Below are positions 49,001-55,397 of a DNA stretch of 64,000 nt, in pieces. The stretch comes from Pseudomonadota bacterium. Lineage in GTDB: Bacteria; Pseudomonadota; Alphaproteobacteria; Rhizobiales; Rhizobiaceae. The position numbers were made by a program, and so were the translations under genes. The stretch is taken from assembly GCA_023390055.1 (NCBI GenBank), contig JAEWDP010000085.1:26353-90352 (forward strand), given 5' to 3'. The notes under the pieces are model-generated. The model had not been told where the DNA came from, made no database searches, and was given only the letters and a program-made list of their open reading frames with translations. Position 1 is the stretch's first letter; every line of letters starts with the position of its first letter.

Positions 49001-49719
49001 GCATTCTCGTAATCTTGATAGTAGCGGTGGGCATCAGCAGCCGTCATCGCTGCCTCACCCAGCATGTCATAGGAATAACGGTAGCCTTCTGCTTCCAGCG
49101 ACTGAGAGCGACGAAGCGCCTCCCCGATCGTCTCACCCGTAACAAACTGTTCGCCCATCATGCGCATTGCCATGTCGACGCCCCGACGAATAACTGGTTC
49201 CCCACATCGGGCAACCAGTCGCGTCAGGGCAGAGGTAAGGCCACGGTCATTGACAGTGGTGGTAAGTTTGCCGGTCACGACCAGGCCCCAGGAAGCAGCA
49301 TTCACGAACAGGGATCGATCACCACCCAGGTGTGATTTCCAGTCACCTCTAGAGATCTTGTCCCTGATCAATGCGTCGCGCATGGACACATCTGGGATAC
49401 GCAGCAACGCCTCGGCAAGGCACATGAGGGCTACACCCTCCTGACTCGACAGAGAATACTCATGAACGAGTCCTTCAATACCGGAACCCTTGTGCTTCTT
49501 TCGCAGGGCGGCAATCAACGTCGCAGCGGTATTACGGACATCCTCCCGAAGGGCATCCGGCAGGGTCGCCGGTTCCAGAAGATCAGCAAGGCACGTCGGT
49601 TCTGATCGACGATAAGCTGCGGTGATTGCCAGCCGCATAGCACTCTGCTCGCGGATGGGTGGTGCGAATTCTGCAAAGCATTGCCGTGGCTGTGCGGAGA
49701 GAGGGAGGTGGTGTTTCAT
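46027..49719 (-). CDS. putA: Bifunctional proline dehydrogenase / glutamate-5-semialdehyde dehydrogenase (PutA)
   Basis: A roughly 1230-residue enzyme that oxidises proline to glutamate in two steps with substrate channelling. The FAD-binding proline dehydrogenase barrel covers about 150-450, with DAEEADRLEISLDL and the RLVKGAYWDAEIK block. The aldehyde dehydrogenase domain has SPWNFPLAIFTGQ, ETGGQNAMIVD and catalytic C841 (GQRC). A long C-terminal domain follows. There is no N-terminal ribbon-helix-helix DNA-binding domain, in keeping with a separate Lrp-type regulator encoded divergently. ATG 49719 is chosen by likeness (MKHHLPL); ATGs at 49725, 49731 and 49800 are in frame and none has a clear ribosome site. 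Confidence 0.95.
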   Translation of the reverse strand: MKHHLPLSAQPRQCFAEFAPPIREQSAMRLAITAAYRRSEPTCLADLLEPATLPDALREDVRNTAATLIAALRKKHKGSGIEGLVHEYSLSSQEGVALMCLAEALLRIPDVSMRDALIRDKISRGDWKSHLGGDRSLFVNAASWGLVVTGKLTTTVNDRGLTSALTRLVARCGEPVIRRGVDMAMRMMGEQFVTGETIGEALRRSQSLEAEGYRYSYDMLGEAAMTAADAHRYYQDYENAIHAIGKASAGRGVYDGPGISIKLSALHPRYIRAQAGRVMDELLPRVKALALLARSYDIGLNIDAEEADRLEISLDLLEELCTDETLAGWNGIGFVVQAYGKRCPFVLDYLIDLARRSHHRIMIRLVKGAYWDAEIKRAQLDGLDDFPVFTRKIHTDVSYIACARKLLAATDLIFPQFATHNAQTLATIYHLAGPDFHVGKYEFQCLHGMGEPLYDEVVGSSKLNRPCRIYAPVGTHETLLAYLVRRLLENGANSSFVNRIADPAVSIEDLIADPVENVKASSNPGAKHDKIALPRDILEGTRINSSGFDLSNEETLSILTEKLRYSASVDWKAQPMIVGLVSSGEGRPVANPADRSDHIGVVIDATADEARSAARKAADAAVAWASVTPGHRADCLDKAADLMQERMSLLLGLIMREAGKSMPNAISEVREAIDFLRYYAGQARRTLGTSHEPLGPIVCISPWNFPLAIFTGQISAAIVAGNTVLAKPAEETPLIAAEAVRLLHQAGIPADVLQFMPGDGGIGAALVAAPETMGVMFTGSTDVARLIQKQLAERLLPNGRPIPLIAETGGQNAMIVDSSALAEQVVGDVIASAFDSAGQRCSALRVLCLQEDIAERTLTMLKGALKELSIGVPDRISVDIGPVITEEARDNINAHIERMRRLGRKVEQTEMPSGTASGTFVAPTIIELQSLGDLEQEIFGPVLHIVRYRRNELDGLIDDINATGYGLTFGLHTRLDETIAHVTSRIRAGNLYVNRNIIGAVVGVQPFGGRGLSGTGPKAGGPLYIGRLVNDPPIPPQHSSVHTDPVLLDYARWLQTRNKKDSADNAMAMGSSSALGMNLQLPGPVGESNLYALHPRGRILLVPETEAGLYHQIGAVLATGNHAVIDDLEAFQDLLRSLPVSVVARVTWSSDWACDGPYAGALVEGDGARVRSVTKRISELPGPLVLVQAASTTDIRDDLDSYCLNWLIEEVSTSINTAAAGGNASLMTLE

Positions 49720-49856
49720 GGTCATCTGCATATCCGGCGATAATACGAGTAGCTCTATTTCAGGATAGCACTGATCGAGCAAACCAACAGGACTTTTCAT
49801 TCGGCTATTTGCAGTGTAAAGAACCTATGATTCCGTTTTATATAGGTAAATCGTCC

Positions 49857-50318
49857 ATGAAATATGCTTCTCACGGCACACTTGACTTGCACGATCGAAA
49901 GATTCTGGAGCTGGTTGCCGAGAATGGCCGGATTCCTGTAACGGAGCTTTCGGCCAGGGTTGGGCTTTCGAAGACCCCTTGCAATGTCAGGCTCAAACGT
50001 CTTGTCGATGAGAAGTACATTCTTGGCTTTCGCGCAATCCTTAACCCTCAAAAACTGGAGCTCAACCACGTTGCCTTCGCAGAAGTAACGCTGTCGGACA
50101 CGCGGGAAAAGGCATTGGCCGAATTCAACCAGGCGGTCAGCAAAATCAAGGAAGTCGAAGAATGCCATATGATTGCGGGCCGCTTCGACTATCTCCTAAA
50201 GATCAGGACACAGAATATTCAGCGCTATCGCGAAGTTCTCGGCGAAAGGATATCCAGCCTGCCACATGTGGCCAGCACGTCCACATCCGTTGCCATGCAA
50301 TCCGTGAAGGAACGTTGA
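49857..50318 (+). CDS. putR: Lrp/AsnC-family regulator, probable PutR
   Basis: A 153-residue regulator with an N-terminal helix-turn-helix (LDLHDRKILELVAENGRIPVTELSARVGLSKTPCNVRLKRL, about 10-50) and a C-terminal RAM ligand-binding domain (about 65-150). Placed divergently against putA, it fits PutR, which activates putA in response to proline and represses itself. ATG 49857 fits the family length and has AGGT upstream; the open frame continues further back with ATG 49827 as the other choice. Operators would lie in the 137-bp gap with putA; no clean repeat is visible there. The gene converges on nnrU with 10 bp between. Confidence 0.88.
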   Translation: MKYASHGTLDLHDRKILELVAENGRIPVTELSARVGLSKTPCNVRLKRLVDEKYILGFRAILNPQKLELNHVAFAEVTLSDTREKALAEFNQAVSKIKEVEECHMIAGRFDYLLKIRTQNIQRYREVLGERISSLPHVASTSTSVAMQSVKER

Positions 50319-50328
50319 TGACCGGCGT

Positions 50329-51015
50329 TCAGAAGTTTTCCACGAATAGTATCGGATCCGTCCCGAACAGATAGGCATGCCCACCGATCAGCAGCCAGAA
50401 TCCGATAGCAACAGTAATAACGAGTGCAAGGATCATCGGGCCATCCACCCGGAGGCTCGCGCGGCGCTGTATGACGGCCCTGAATGGCACGATTGAAGTT
50501 TTACTGACTTGTTCCGGCCACTGTGTTCCGTGTTTCTTACGATTCCTTTTTTCCATCATCGCAATGCTGCCCACAGTAAATAGTACAAAACCGCCAAAAA
50601 GTAGCACTGAGCGCAAATCACCATTCGGCGGGATGTGGCCGAGCGCCCAGACTAAAAAACCCCACAGCACTGGATGACGTGTTACCGCAACGATAGCCCC
50701 GGGGACGTCACCAGCGCGGGCCGTTGTTGAATAAGGATTCGGACTGACGAGGCCGGCAAGCACCAGAAACAACCCTACCGGCGCCGCGACAAACGTCACC
50801 AACCCCTGCCATGCAGATGGCTGCCACAGTTCGATGTAGTCAATGTTGAACATGGCATAGAAGAGCCAAGCCACCGCTACGAGAGAAACTGCCGAATAGC
50901 CAGCAATGTACGTGGTGTGCCCAAGACGCGCGATCAGAGCCGCACGAAGTGTCGGGATTGCAGGTACCGAATGCAATGCAATAAAGACTGTGAACGCCGC
51001 CAGAAATTGAATCAT
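50329..51015 (-). CDS. nnrU: NnrU family membrane protein
   Basis: A 228-residue inner-membrane protein with about six helices and the NnrU signature: an early ALHSVPAIPTLRAALIARLGH, then SPNPYSTTARAGDVPGAIVAVTRHPVLWGFLVWALGHIPPNGD (about 92-135), a region like isoprenylcysteine methyltransferase/NnrU folds. NnrU is needed for normal nitrite and nitric oxide reduction in some denitrifiers, but its chemical role is not known. AGAGGA lies 8 bp before the ATG. It follows the 51-residue membrane protein gene by 32 bp on the same strand and is likely driven by the same NnrR-type box. Confidence 0.9.
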   Translation of the reverse strand: MIQFLAAFTVFIALHSVPAIPTLRAALIARLGHTTYIAGYSAVSLVAVAWLFYAMFNIDYIELWQPSAWQGLVTFVAAPVGLFLVLAGLVSPNPYSTTARAGDVPGAIVAVTRHPVLWGFLVWALGHIPPNGDLRSVLLFGGFVLFTVGSIAMMEKRNRKKHGTQWPEQVSKTSIVPFRAVIQRRASLRVDGPMILALVITVAIGFWLLIGGHAYLFGTDPILFVENF

Positions 51016-51047
51016 GGCGCAATCCTCTATGTGAAGCGCACTAAAGT

Positions 51048-51203
51048 CTACTGCTGTAGGAACAGTGTGGTGGCAATGACGATTGAGGCAACCACTGCTG
51101 CCAATGCACTATAACCTTGAAGCACCCCCATTCTTCGAAGGGCAATCGCAAAAGCGACAATAATGGGAGTAGCCAATGCAAGTCCTACTTGTGCATCCGT
51201 CAT
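51048..51203 (-). CDS. Small membrane protein of 51 residues upstream of nnrU
   Basis: Too short for most gene finders: ATG 51203 to TAG 51048. It has an AAGGA ribosome site 7 bp upstream. Two hydrophobic stretches (about residues 7-21 and 31-48) are joined by a positively charged turn (LRRMGVLQGY), so it is probably a two-helix hairpin in the inner membrane. It lies 32 bp before nnrU and 52 bp behind the NnrR-type box, whose distance suits activation of this gene. Family not recognised; a role with NnrU or NorCB is inferred from position only. Confidence 0.7.
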   Translation of the reverse strand: MTDAQVGLALATPIIVAFAIALRRMGVLQGYSALAAVVASIVIATTLFLQQ

Positions 51204-51254
51204 CTGCAAGTCCTTTGTTTGGCGAGCATTCTAGAATTCGAACTTTGATCGTCT

Positions 51255-51268
51255 TTGCGATTGGGCAA
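51255..51268. promoter_or_regulatory. NnrR/FNR-type box shared by nnrU and norE
   Basis: TTGCGATTGGGCAA fits TTG-N8-CAA. Its centre is 60 bp before the norE start and 58 bp before the start of the 51-residue gene. Placed at -41.5, it would give leaders of about 17-19 nt on both sides. The arms TTGCG/GGCAA fit NnrR or DNR sites better than FNR (TTGAT/ATCAA). Confidence 0.75.
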
Positions 51269-51321
51269 AGACCAAGCGTCAATGCTCCACCATTGTCGCC
51301 ACGGAAATTTGGAGATGACAA

Positions 51322-51876
51322 ATGGCAGACACGTCGGCTTCTCAGGCCGAAGCAACGGACGAAGGAGGAGACCTGCTCCTTTGGATCCTGGCATGGAGCG
51401 AACTTATAACTTTCGGGATCCTGCTCACCGGCTTCCTCGTCGTATCACTCTTCCAGCCAGTGGAATTTGCTGCCGCGAAATTACAGCTTTCAACGCGTCT
51501 GGCCGGTTTCAATACCGTCGTACTTCTTGCCAGCAGCTGGACGGCCGCTCTCGCTGTTCATGCAGGCTCAAACCGCCGCCTGCAGAAGCTTTACCTCACT
51601 GCAACCTCCGTCCTCGGGCTTGGATTCATTACGGTAAAAATCATTGAATATTCAACCGAATTGACGGTTGCGAGCGACCCTGCCTTCGGTTCCTTCTTCG
51701 AACTGTACTTCCTCATCACAGGCTTTCATCTCGCACATGTCGTCTTTCTCTCGCTTCTTCTCCTCTTGGTCGCTTTGCGACCACGCCAGGCGAACGTGGT
51801 GATGGCGACAACTATCTGGCACATCGTCGATCTCATCTGGCTGGTGATGTTTCCCCTGATCTACCTCGCAATCTGA
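51322..51876 (+). CDS. norE: Nitric oxide reductase accessory protein NorE
   Basis: A 184-residue membrane protein like cytochrome c oxidase subunit III, with five helices. The first starts LLLWILAWSELITFGILL (about 18-35); FELYFLITGFHLAHVVFLSL (about 130-150) and IWHIVDLIWLVMFPLIYLAI (end) are typical of CoxIII/NorE. NorE and NorF are not part of purified NorCB but improve NO reductase activity. GGAGAT lies 8 bp before ATG. It is the first gene after the shared NnrR-type box and probably forms a unit with norF. Confidence 0.9.
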   Translation: MADTSASQAEATDEGGDLLLWILAWSELITFGILLTGFLVVSLFQPVEFAAAKLQLSTRLAGFNTVVLLASSWTAALAVHAGSNRRLQKLYLTATSVLGLGFITVKIIEYSTELTVASDPAFGSFFELYFLITGFHLAHVVFLSLLLLLVALRPRQANVVMATTIWHIVDLIWLVMFPLIYLAI

Positions 51877-52158
51877 ATGAGAACACTCAGACATATGTCA
51901 CAGGAATAGAGCAGAAAATGGCATTGTGGACAGTGCCTGCGTCGGACAACAGGCAAAAGAGTGCCCCTGGAATGTCTCATCGATTGCGGGTTCATGAAGA
52001 TCGGGCCGCAGGCTTTTCCGTCACGGGCACGGTCCAAGGCTGCTCACGCAAATATCGCCGTCTACTTGGGCGGAATAGCGGCTACATCGATCACATTCAA
52101 CAAGGGAGCGGCAGTTCCTCTCCGTCATAAAGGACGGGTGTTCCATGCCGATAAATTG

Positions 52159-52443
52159 ATGAACACAACTCAATCTTCTCGTCTGTTCGCAAGCGCCAAC
52201 TGGGTAATGATGCTCGCCATCGTTGGTGCACTGCTGGCTGCACAATGGAAGCATCAGGCAGTCCCGCTGGTCGTACTCTTGATCATACTGGTCCTGACTG
52301 TCATAAAATCTCGGTTCGTCATCCTCGATTTCATGGGCCTTCGCAGCGAACATCCCACCATGGCAGCAGCCCTGTGGGCGTGGCCGGTATTCTTCTGCAT
52401 AGCGACCCTGGGTCGTGCACTCAGTACCCTATGGGTTGGCTGA
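52159..52443 (+). CDS. norF: Nitric oxide reductase accessory protein NorF
   Basis: A 94-residue protein with three hydrophobic segments. The block LVVLLIILVLTVIKSRFVILDFMGLR (about 35-60) resembles the CoxIV/NorF family, where K-S-R-F-V-I-x-D-x-M-x-L-R is conserved. It assists NorCB with NorE. ATG 52159 fits the family length but has no clear ribosome site; the frame is open 198 bp further back to a GTG at 51961, leaving an unexplained 282-bp spacer after norE. It ends 27 bp before a large hairpin. Confidence 0.85.
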   Translation: MNTTQSSRLFASANWVMMLAIVGALLAAQWKHQAVPLVVLLIILVLTVIKSRFVILDFMGLRSEHPTMAAALWAWPVFFCIATLGRALSTLWVG

Positions 52444-52470
52444 CGGCGGATCATTTTAGTTGACACACGG

Positions 52471-52514
52471 GCAGAAGGGGCGGTCGCGACCAATGCAGCG
52501 ACCGCCCCTTCTGC
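52471..52514 (+). terminator. Large perfect hairpin after norF
   Basis: The arms GCAGAAGGGGCGGTCGC (52471-52487) and GCGACCGCCCCTTCTGC (52498-52514) are perfectly complementary over 17 bp with a 10-nt loop. There is no T-run, so it may end the norEF transcript with help of a factor, or cap its 3' end after processing. Confidence 0.75.
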
Positions 52515-52553
52515 ATGCACCGCCGATGTGCGACGTGGCAACAGCATTCCTGT

Positions 52554-52567
52554 TTGCCAAAACACAA
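52554..52567. promoter_or_regulatory. NnrR/FNR-type box upstream of norC
   Basis: TTGCCAAAACACAA fits TTG-N8-CAA and lies 130 bp before norC, after the norF hairpin. It would give norCB its own NO-responsive promoter with a leader of roughly 95 nt. No clear -10 element is visible, so this is the weakest box of the set. Confidence 0.55.
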
Positions 52568-52697
52568 AGAAGACCATCTCGAAAAAACCCAAGAAGACCG
52601 TGGCTTACCGAGTCCGATCTGAATCGCGTCGGTGGCCGCGACGCAACAGACCCACCGGTGATCTATACGCGGGTGGGTATAGGAAAAGGACATCGGC

Positions 52698-53150
52698 ATG
52701 TCAGAACGCCTGACAAAGACCGGAGCGCGAAATGTCTTCTATGGCGGATCCGCGTTCTTCTTTGCTATATTCATAGGGCTGACGGCCCACAGCCATTATT
52801 ACATACGCACGGCTTCTACTGATGAGTCGACACTCACCGAGTCAGTCGCCCGCGGTAAGCACGTCTGGGAAAAGAACTCCTGCATCAACTGTCATTCGCT
52901 TCTTGGGGAAGGTGCATACTTCGCACCTGAACTAGGAAATGTCTGGACGCGATACGGTGGACATGAGGACGCTGAAGGAGCCCGCGATACGTTGAAGGCA
53001 TGGATGGCCGCAATGCCGACCGGGATAGAGGGCCGGCGCCAGATGCCGCAGTTCAACCTCACTGAACAAGAACTCGATGATCTGGCCGACTTCCTCGAGT
53101 GGACCAGCCGGATCAATACGCAGAACTGGCCCCCGAACGACGCCGGTTGA
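52698..53150 (+). CDS. norC: Nitric oxide reductase subunit C (cytochrome c)
   Basis: A 150-residue membrane-anchored c-type cytochrome. One N-terminal helix (about 13-30) is followed by a periplasmic domain with the heme-binding C62-I-N-C65-H66 and a methionine ligand in RRQMPQFN (about 115). It takes electrons from periplasmic donors and passes them to NorB. GAKHVW-like GKHVWEKNSCINCHSLLGEGAYFAPELG is the family signature. ATG has AAAGGA about 7 bp upstream. norB follows after 25 bp. Confidence 0.96.
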   Translation: MSERLTKTGARNVFYGGSAFFFAIFIGLTAHSHYYIRTASTDESTLTESVARGKHVWEKNSCINCHSLLGEGAYFAPELGNVWTRYGGHEDAEGARDTLKAWMAAMPTGIEGRRQMPQFNLTEQELDDLADFLEWTSRINTQNWPPNDAG

Positions 53151-53175
53151 CCTGAGGGAAAAGGGACTAGGATCA

Positions 53176-54519
53176 ATGAAATATCACACCCAAAAGGTCG
53201 CAATGCTGTACTTTTACGGCGCTCTTGGCCTCTTCGTCGCGCAAGTCGTCTTCGGAGTACTCGCCGGAACGATCTATGTACTACCAAATACGCTCTCCGA
53301 GCTTCTTCCCTTCAATGTCGTGCGCATGATCCATACCAATGCTCTGATCGTCTGGCTGCTAATCGGTTTCATGGGTTCGACATACTACCTCCTGCCGGAA
53401 GAAGCAGAAACCGAACTTTACAGTCCGAAGCTTGCCATTGCCCAATTCTGGATCTTTCTGGTGGCCGCTGCAGTTGCGGTCATCGGCTATATGTTCAAGA
53501 TCCACGAAGGGCGCGAGTTTCTGGAGCAACCATTCCTCATCAAGGTTGGCATTGTTGTCGTTTGTCTGATGTTCTTGTTCAACATCACCATGACGGTACT
53601 CAAGGGCCGCAAGACGGTTGTTACCAATATCCTGATCTTTGGCTTGTGGGGTGTGGCAATTTTCTTTCTATTCGCCTTCTACAACCCGGTAAATCTGGCT
53701 CTCGACAAGTTGTACTGGTGGTATGTTGTCCATCTGTGGGTGGAAGGTGTCTGGGAACTGATCATGGCATCAGTGCTGGCTTACCTCATGATCAAGCTCA
53801 ACGGTATTGACAGAGAGGTCGTCGAGAAGTGGCTCTACGTAATTGTTGGCCTCGCCCTTTTTTCCGGCATTCTCGGCACCGGTCATCACTATTACTGGAT
53901 TGGTGCGCCCGGCTACTGGCAGTGGATCGGCTCGCTGTTCTCCACCCTTGAGGTTGCCCCCTTCTTCACGATGGTCATGTTTACCTTCGTGATGACATGG
54001 AAGGCAGGCCGCAAACATCCCAACCGCGCAGCCTTGCTGTGGTCGATCGGGTGCTCGGTCATGGCATTCTTCGGCGCCGGCGTCTGGGGCTTCCTGCATA
54101 CACTGTCGTCGATCAATTATTATACCCACGGAACACAGCTAACGGCAGCGCATGGGCATCTGGCATTTTTTGGCGCCTATGTGATGCTGAATCTTGCTGT
54201 CATGGCTTACGCAGTACCAGAGATCCGCGGCCGTGCCCCCTACAACCAGATGCTCTCGATGATCAGCTTCTGGATCATGTGCACGGCCATGTCAGTGATG
54301 ACCTTCGCCTTGACCTTTGCAGGTGTGGTGCAGATCCATCTCCAGCGTGTTCTCGGTGAGAGCTACATGGACGTTCAGGAACAGCTCGCACTGTTCTACT
54401 GGATCCGGCTCGGATCAGGTGTCTTCGTCCTGATCTCGGTTGTGATGTTCCTTTGGGCCTTGTTCGTGCCGGCCCGTAACCGGCTTCCCTCCGGCTCGGC
54501 GGCTGTACCAGCCGAATGA
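53176..54519 (+). CDS. norB: Nitric oxide reductase subunit B
   Basis: The 447-residue catalytic subunit of cNOR reduces 2 NO to N2O at a heme b3-FeB centre in the inner membrane. Twelve helices are visible. Expected ligands are present: H53 and H328 for heme b, H326 for heme b3, H186, H237, H238 and E190 for FeB. The short length without an N-terminal extension shows the cytochrome c-dependent form, not quinol-dependent qNOR. ATG 53176 is used because the family start MKYHTQKVAMLYF lies there with AGGA-like bases upstream. A strong terminator follows, before norQ. Confidence 0.97.
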   Translation: MKYHTQKVAMLYFYGALGLFVAQVVFGVLAGTIYVLPNTLSELLPFNVVRMIHTNALIVWLLIGFMGSTYYLLPEEAETELYSPKLAIAQFWIFLVAAAVAVIGYMFKIHEGREFLEQPFLIKVGIVVVCLMFLFNITMTVLKGRKTVVTNILIFGLWGVAIFFLFAFYNPVNLALDKLYWWYVVHLWVEGVWELIMASVLAYLMIKLNGIDREVVEKWLYVIVGLALFSGILGTGHHYYWIGAPGYWQWIGSLFSTLEVAPFFTMVMFTFVMTWKAGRKHPNRAALLWSIGCSVMAFFGAGVWGFLHTLSSINYYTHGTQLTAAHGHLAFFGAYVMLNLAVMAYAVPEIRGRAPYNQMLSMISFWIMCTAMSVMTFALTFAGVVQIHLQRVLGESYMDVQEQLALFYWIRLGSGVFVLISVVMFLWALFVPARNRLPSGSAAVPAE

Positions 54520-54521
54520 GC

Positions 54522-54563
54522 GGTGTAGCCCCGCTATCAGTGGGGCTACACCTCTATCTTTTT
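54522..54563 (+). terminator. Rho-independent terminator between norB and norQ
   Basis: GGTGTAGCCCC and GGGGCTACACC form an 11-bp stem 3 bp past the norB stop, followed by TCTATCTTTTT. It is a full intrinsic terminator inside the nor cluster, so norQD probably receives only partial read-through or is made from another promoter. Confidence 0.88.
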
Positions 54564-54574
54564 ATAAGGATCTG

Positions 54575-55390
54575 ATGATGACCTTGAACATATCCGCAAC
54601 GGCGTTCAGCAAGACACGCATACCCCATTACGTTCCGGCACGAAACGAGCGTGAATTGTTTGAAATGGCATGGAAACGCCAGCTTCCGCTGCTTCTCAAA
54701 GGGCCCACAGGATGCGGAAAGACGCGCTTCGTCAGCCATATGGCTACTCAGCTGGAATTGCCTCTGTCGACTGTTTCTTGCCACGACGACCTCGCAGCTG
54801 CTGACCTAACCGGGCGTTACCTGCTCAAAGGCGGGGACACTGTGTGGGTCGACGGACCGCTGACGCAGGCCGTGCGTAACGGTGGCGTCTGTTATCTTGA
54901 TGAGATCGTCGAAGCCCGCAAGGATGTGGCGGTCGTTCTGCACCCATTGACAGATGATCGCCGCATCCTGCCACTTGAACGAACGGGTGAAACTCTCGAG
55001 GCTCCCCCCGAATTCATGCTCGTCGTCTCCTATAATCCCGGTTACCAGAACATCTTGAAAGCCCTGAAACCTTCCACGAAGCAACGTTTTGTCGCGATCG
55101 AGTTTGATTTTCTTCCCAGAGAACAGGAGACGTCAGTAGTTGCTACCGAAAGTGGCCTTGAGGAGCGGCATGTCGCCCCCCTCGTCGATCTCGCCCACCG
55201 ACTGCGGGCGATGAAGGGACATGATCTGGAAGAGGGCGTCTCTACACGCCTTCTGGTCTACTGCGCCTCCCTGATCAACAGCGGATTAAATGTCAGAGAT
55301 GCAATTTCCGCAGCACTTATAGAGCCATTGACTGACGATCCAGACGTCCGACTGGCCCTGCGCGAAGTCGCCAACGCGGTAGTTCCGTGA
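54575..55390 (+). CDS. norQ: NorQ, MoxR-type AAA+ ATPase for NO reductase maturation
   Basis: A 271-residue cytosolic AAA+ ATPase with Walker A GPTGCGKT (43-50), Walker B GGVCYLDEIVEA (about 106-117), sensor-1 VSYNPGYQ (about 150-157) and ADLTGRY between them. With NorD it inserts or activates the FeB iron of NorB. AAGGATCTG precedes two adjacent ATGs (54575 and 54578); either may be used. It sits 12 bp after the terminator and 7 bp before norD. Confidence 0.93.
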   Translation: MMTLNISATAFSKTRIPHYVPARNERELFEMAWKRQLPLLLKGPTGCGKTRFVSHMATQLELPLSTVSCHDDLAAADLTGRYLLKGGDTVWVDGPLTQAVRNGGVCYLDEIVEARKDVAVVLHPLTDDRRILPLERTGETLEAPPEFMLVVSYNPGYQNILKALKPSTKQRFVAIEFDFLPREQETSVVATESGLEERHVAPLVDLAHRLRAMKGHDLEEGVSTRLLVYCASLINSGLNVRDAISAALIEPLTDDPDVRLALREVANAVVP

Positions 55391-55397
55391 GGCTGTC

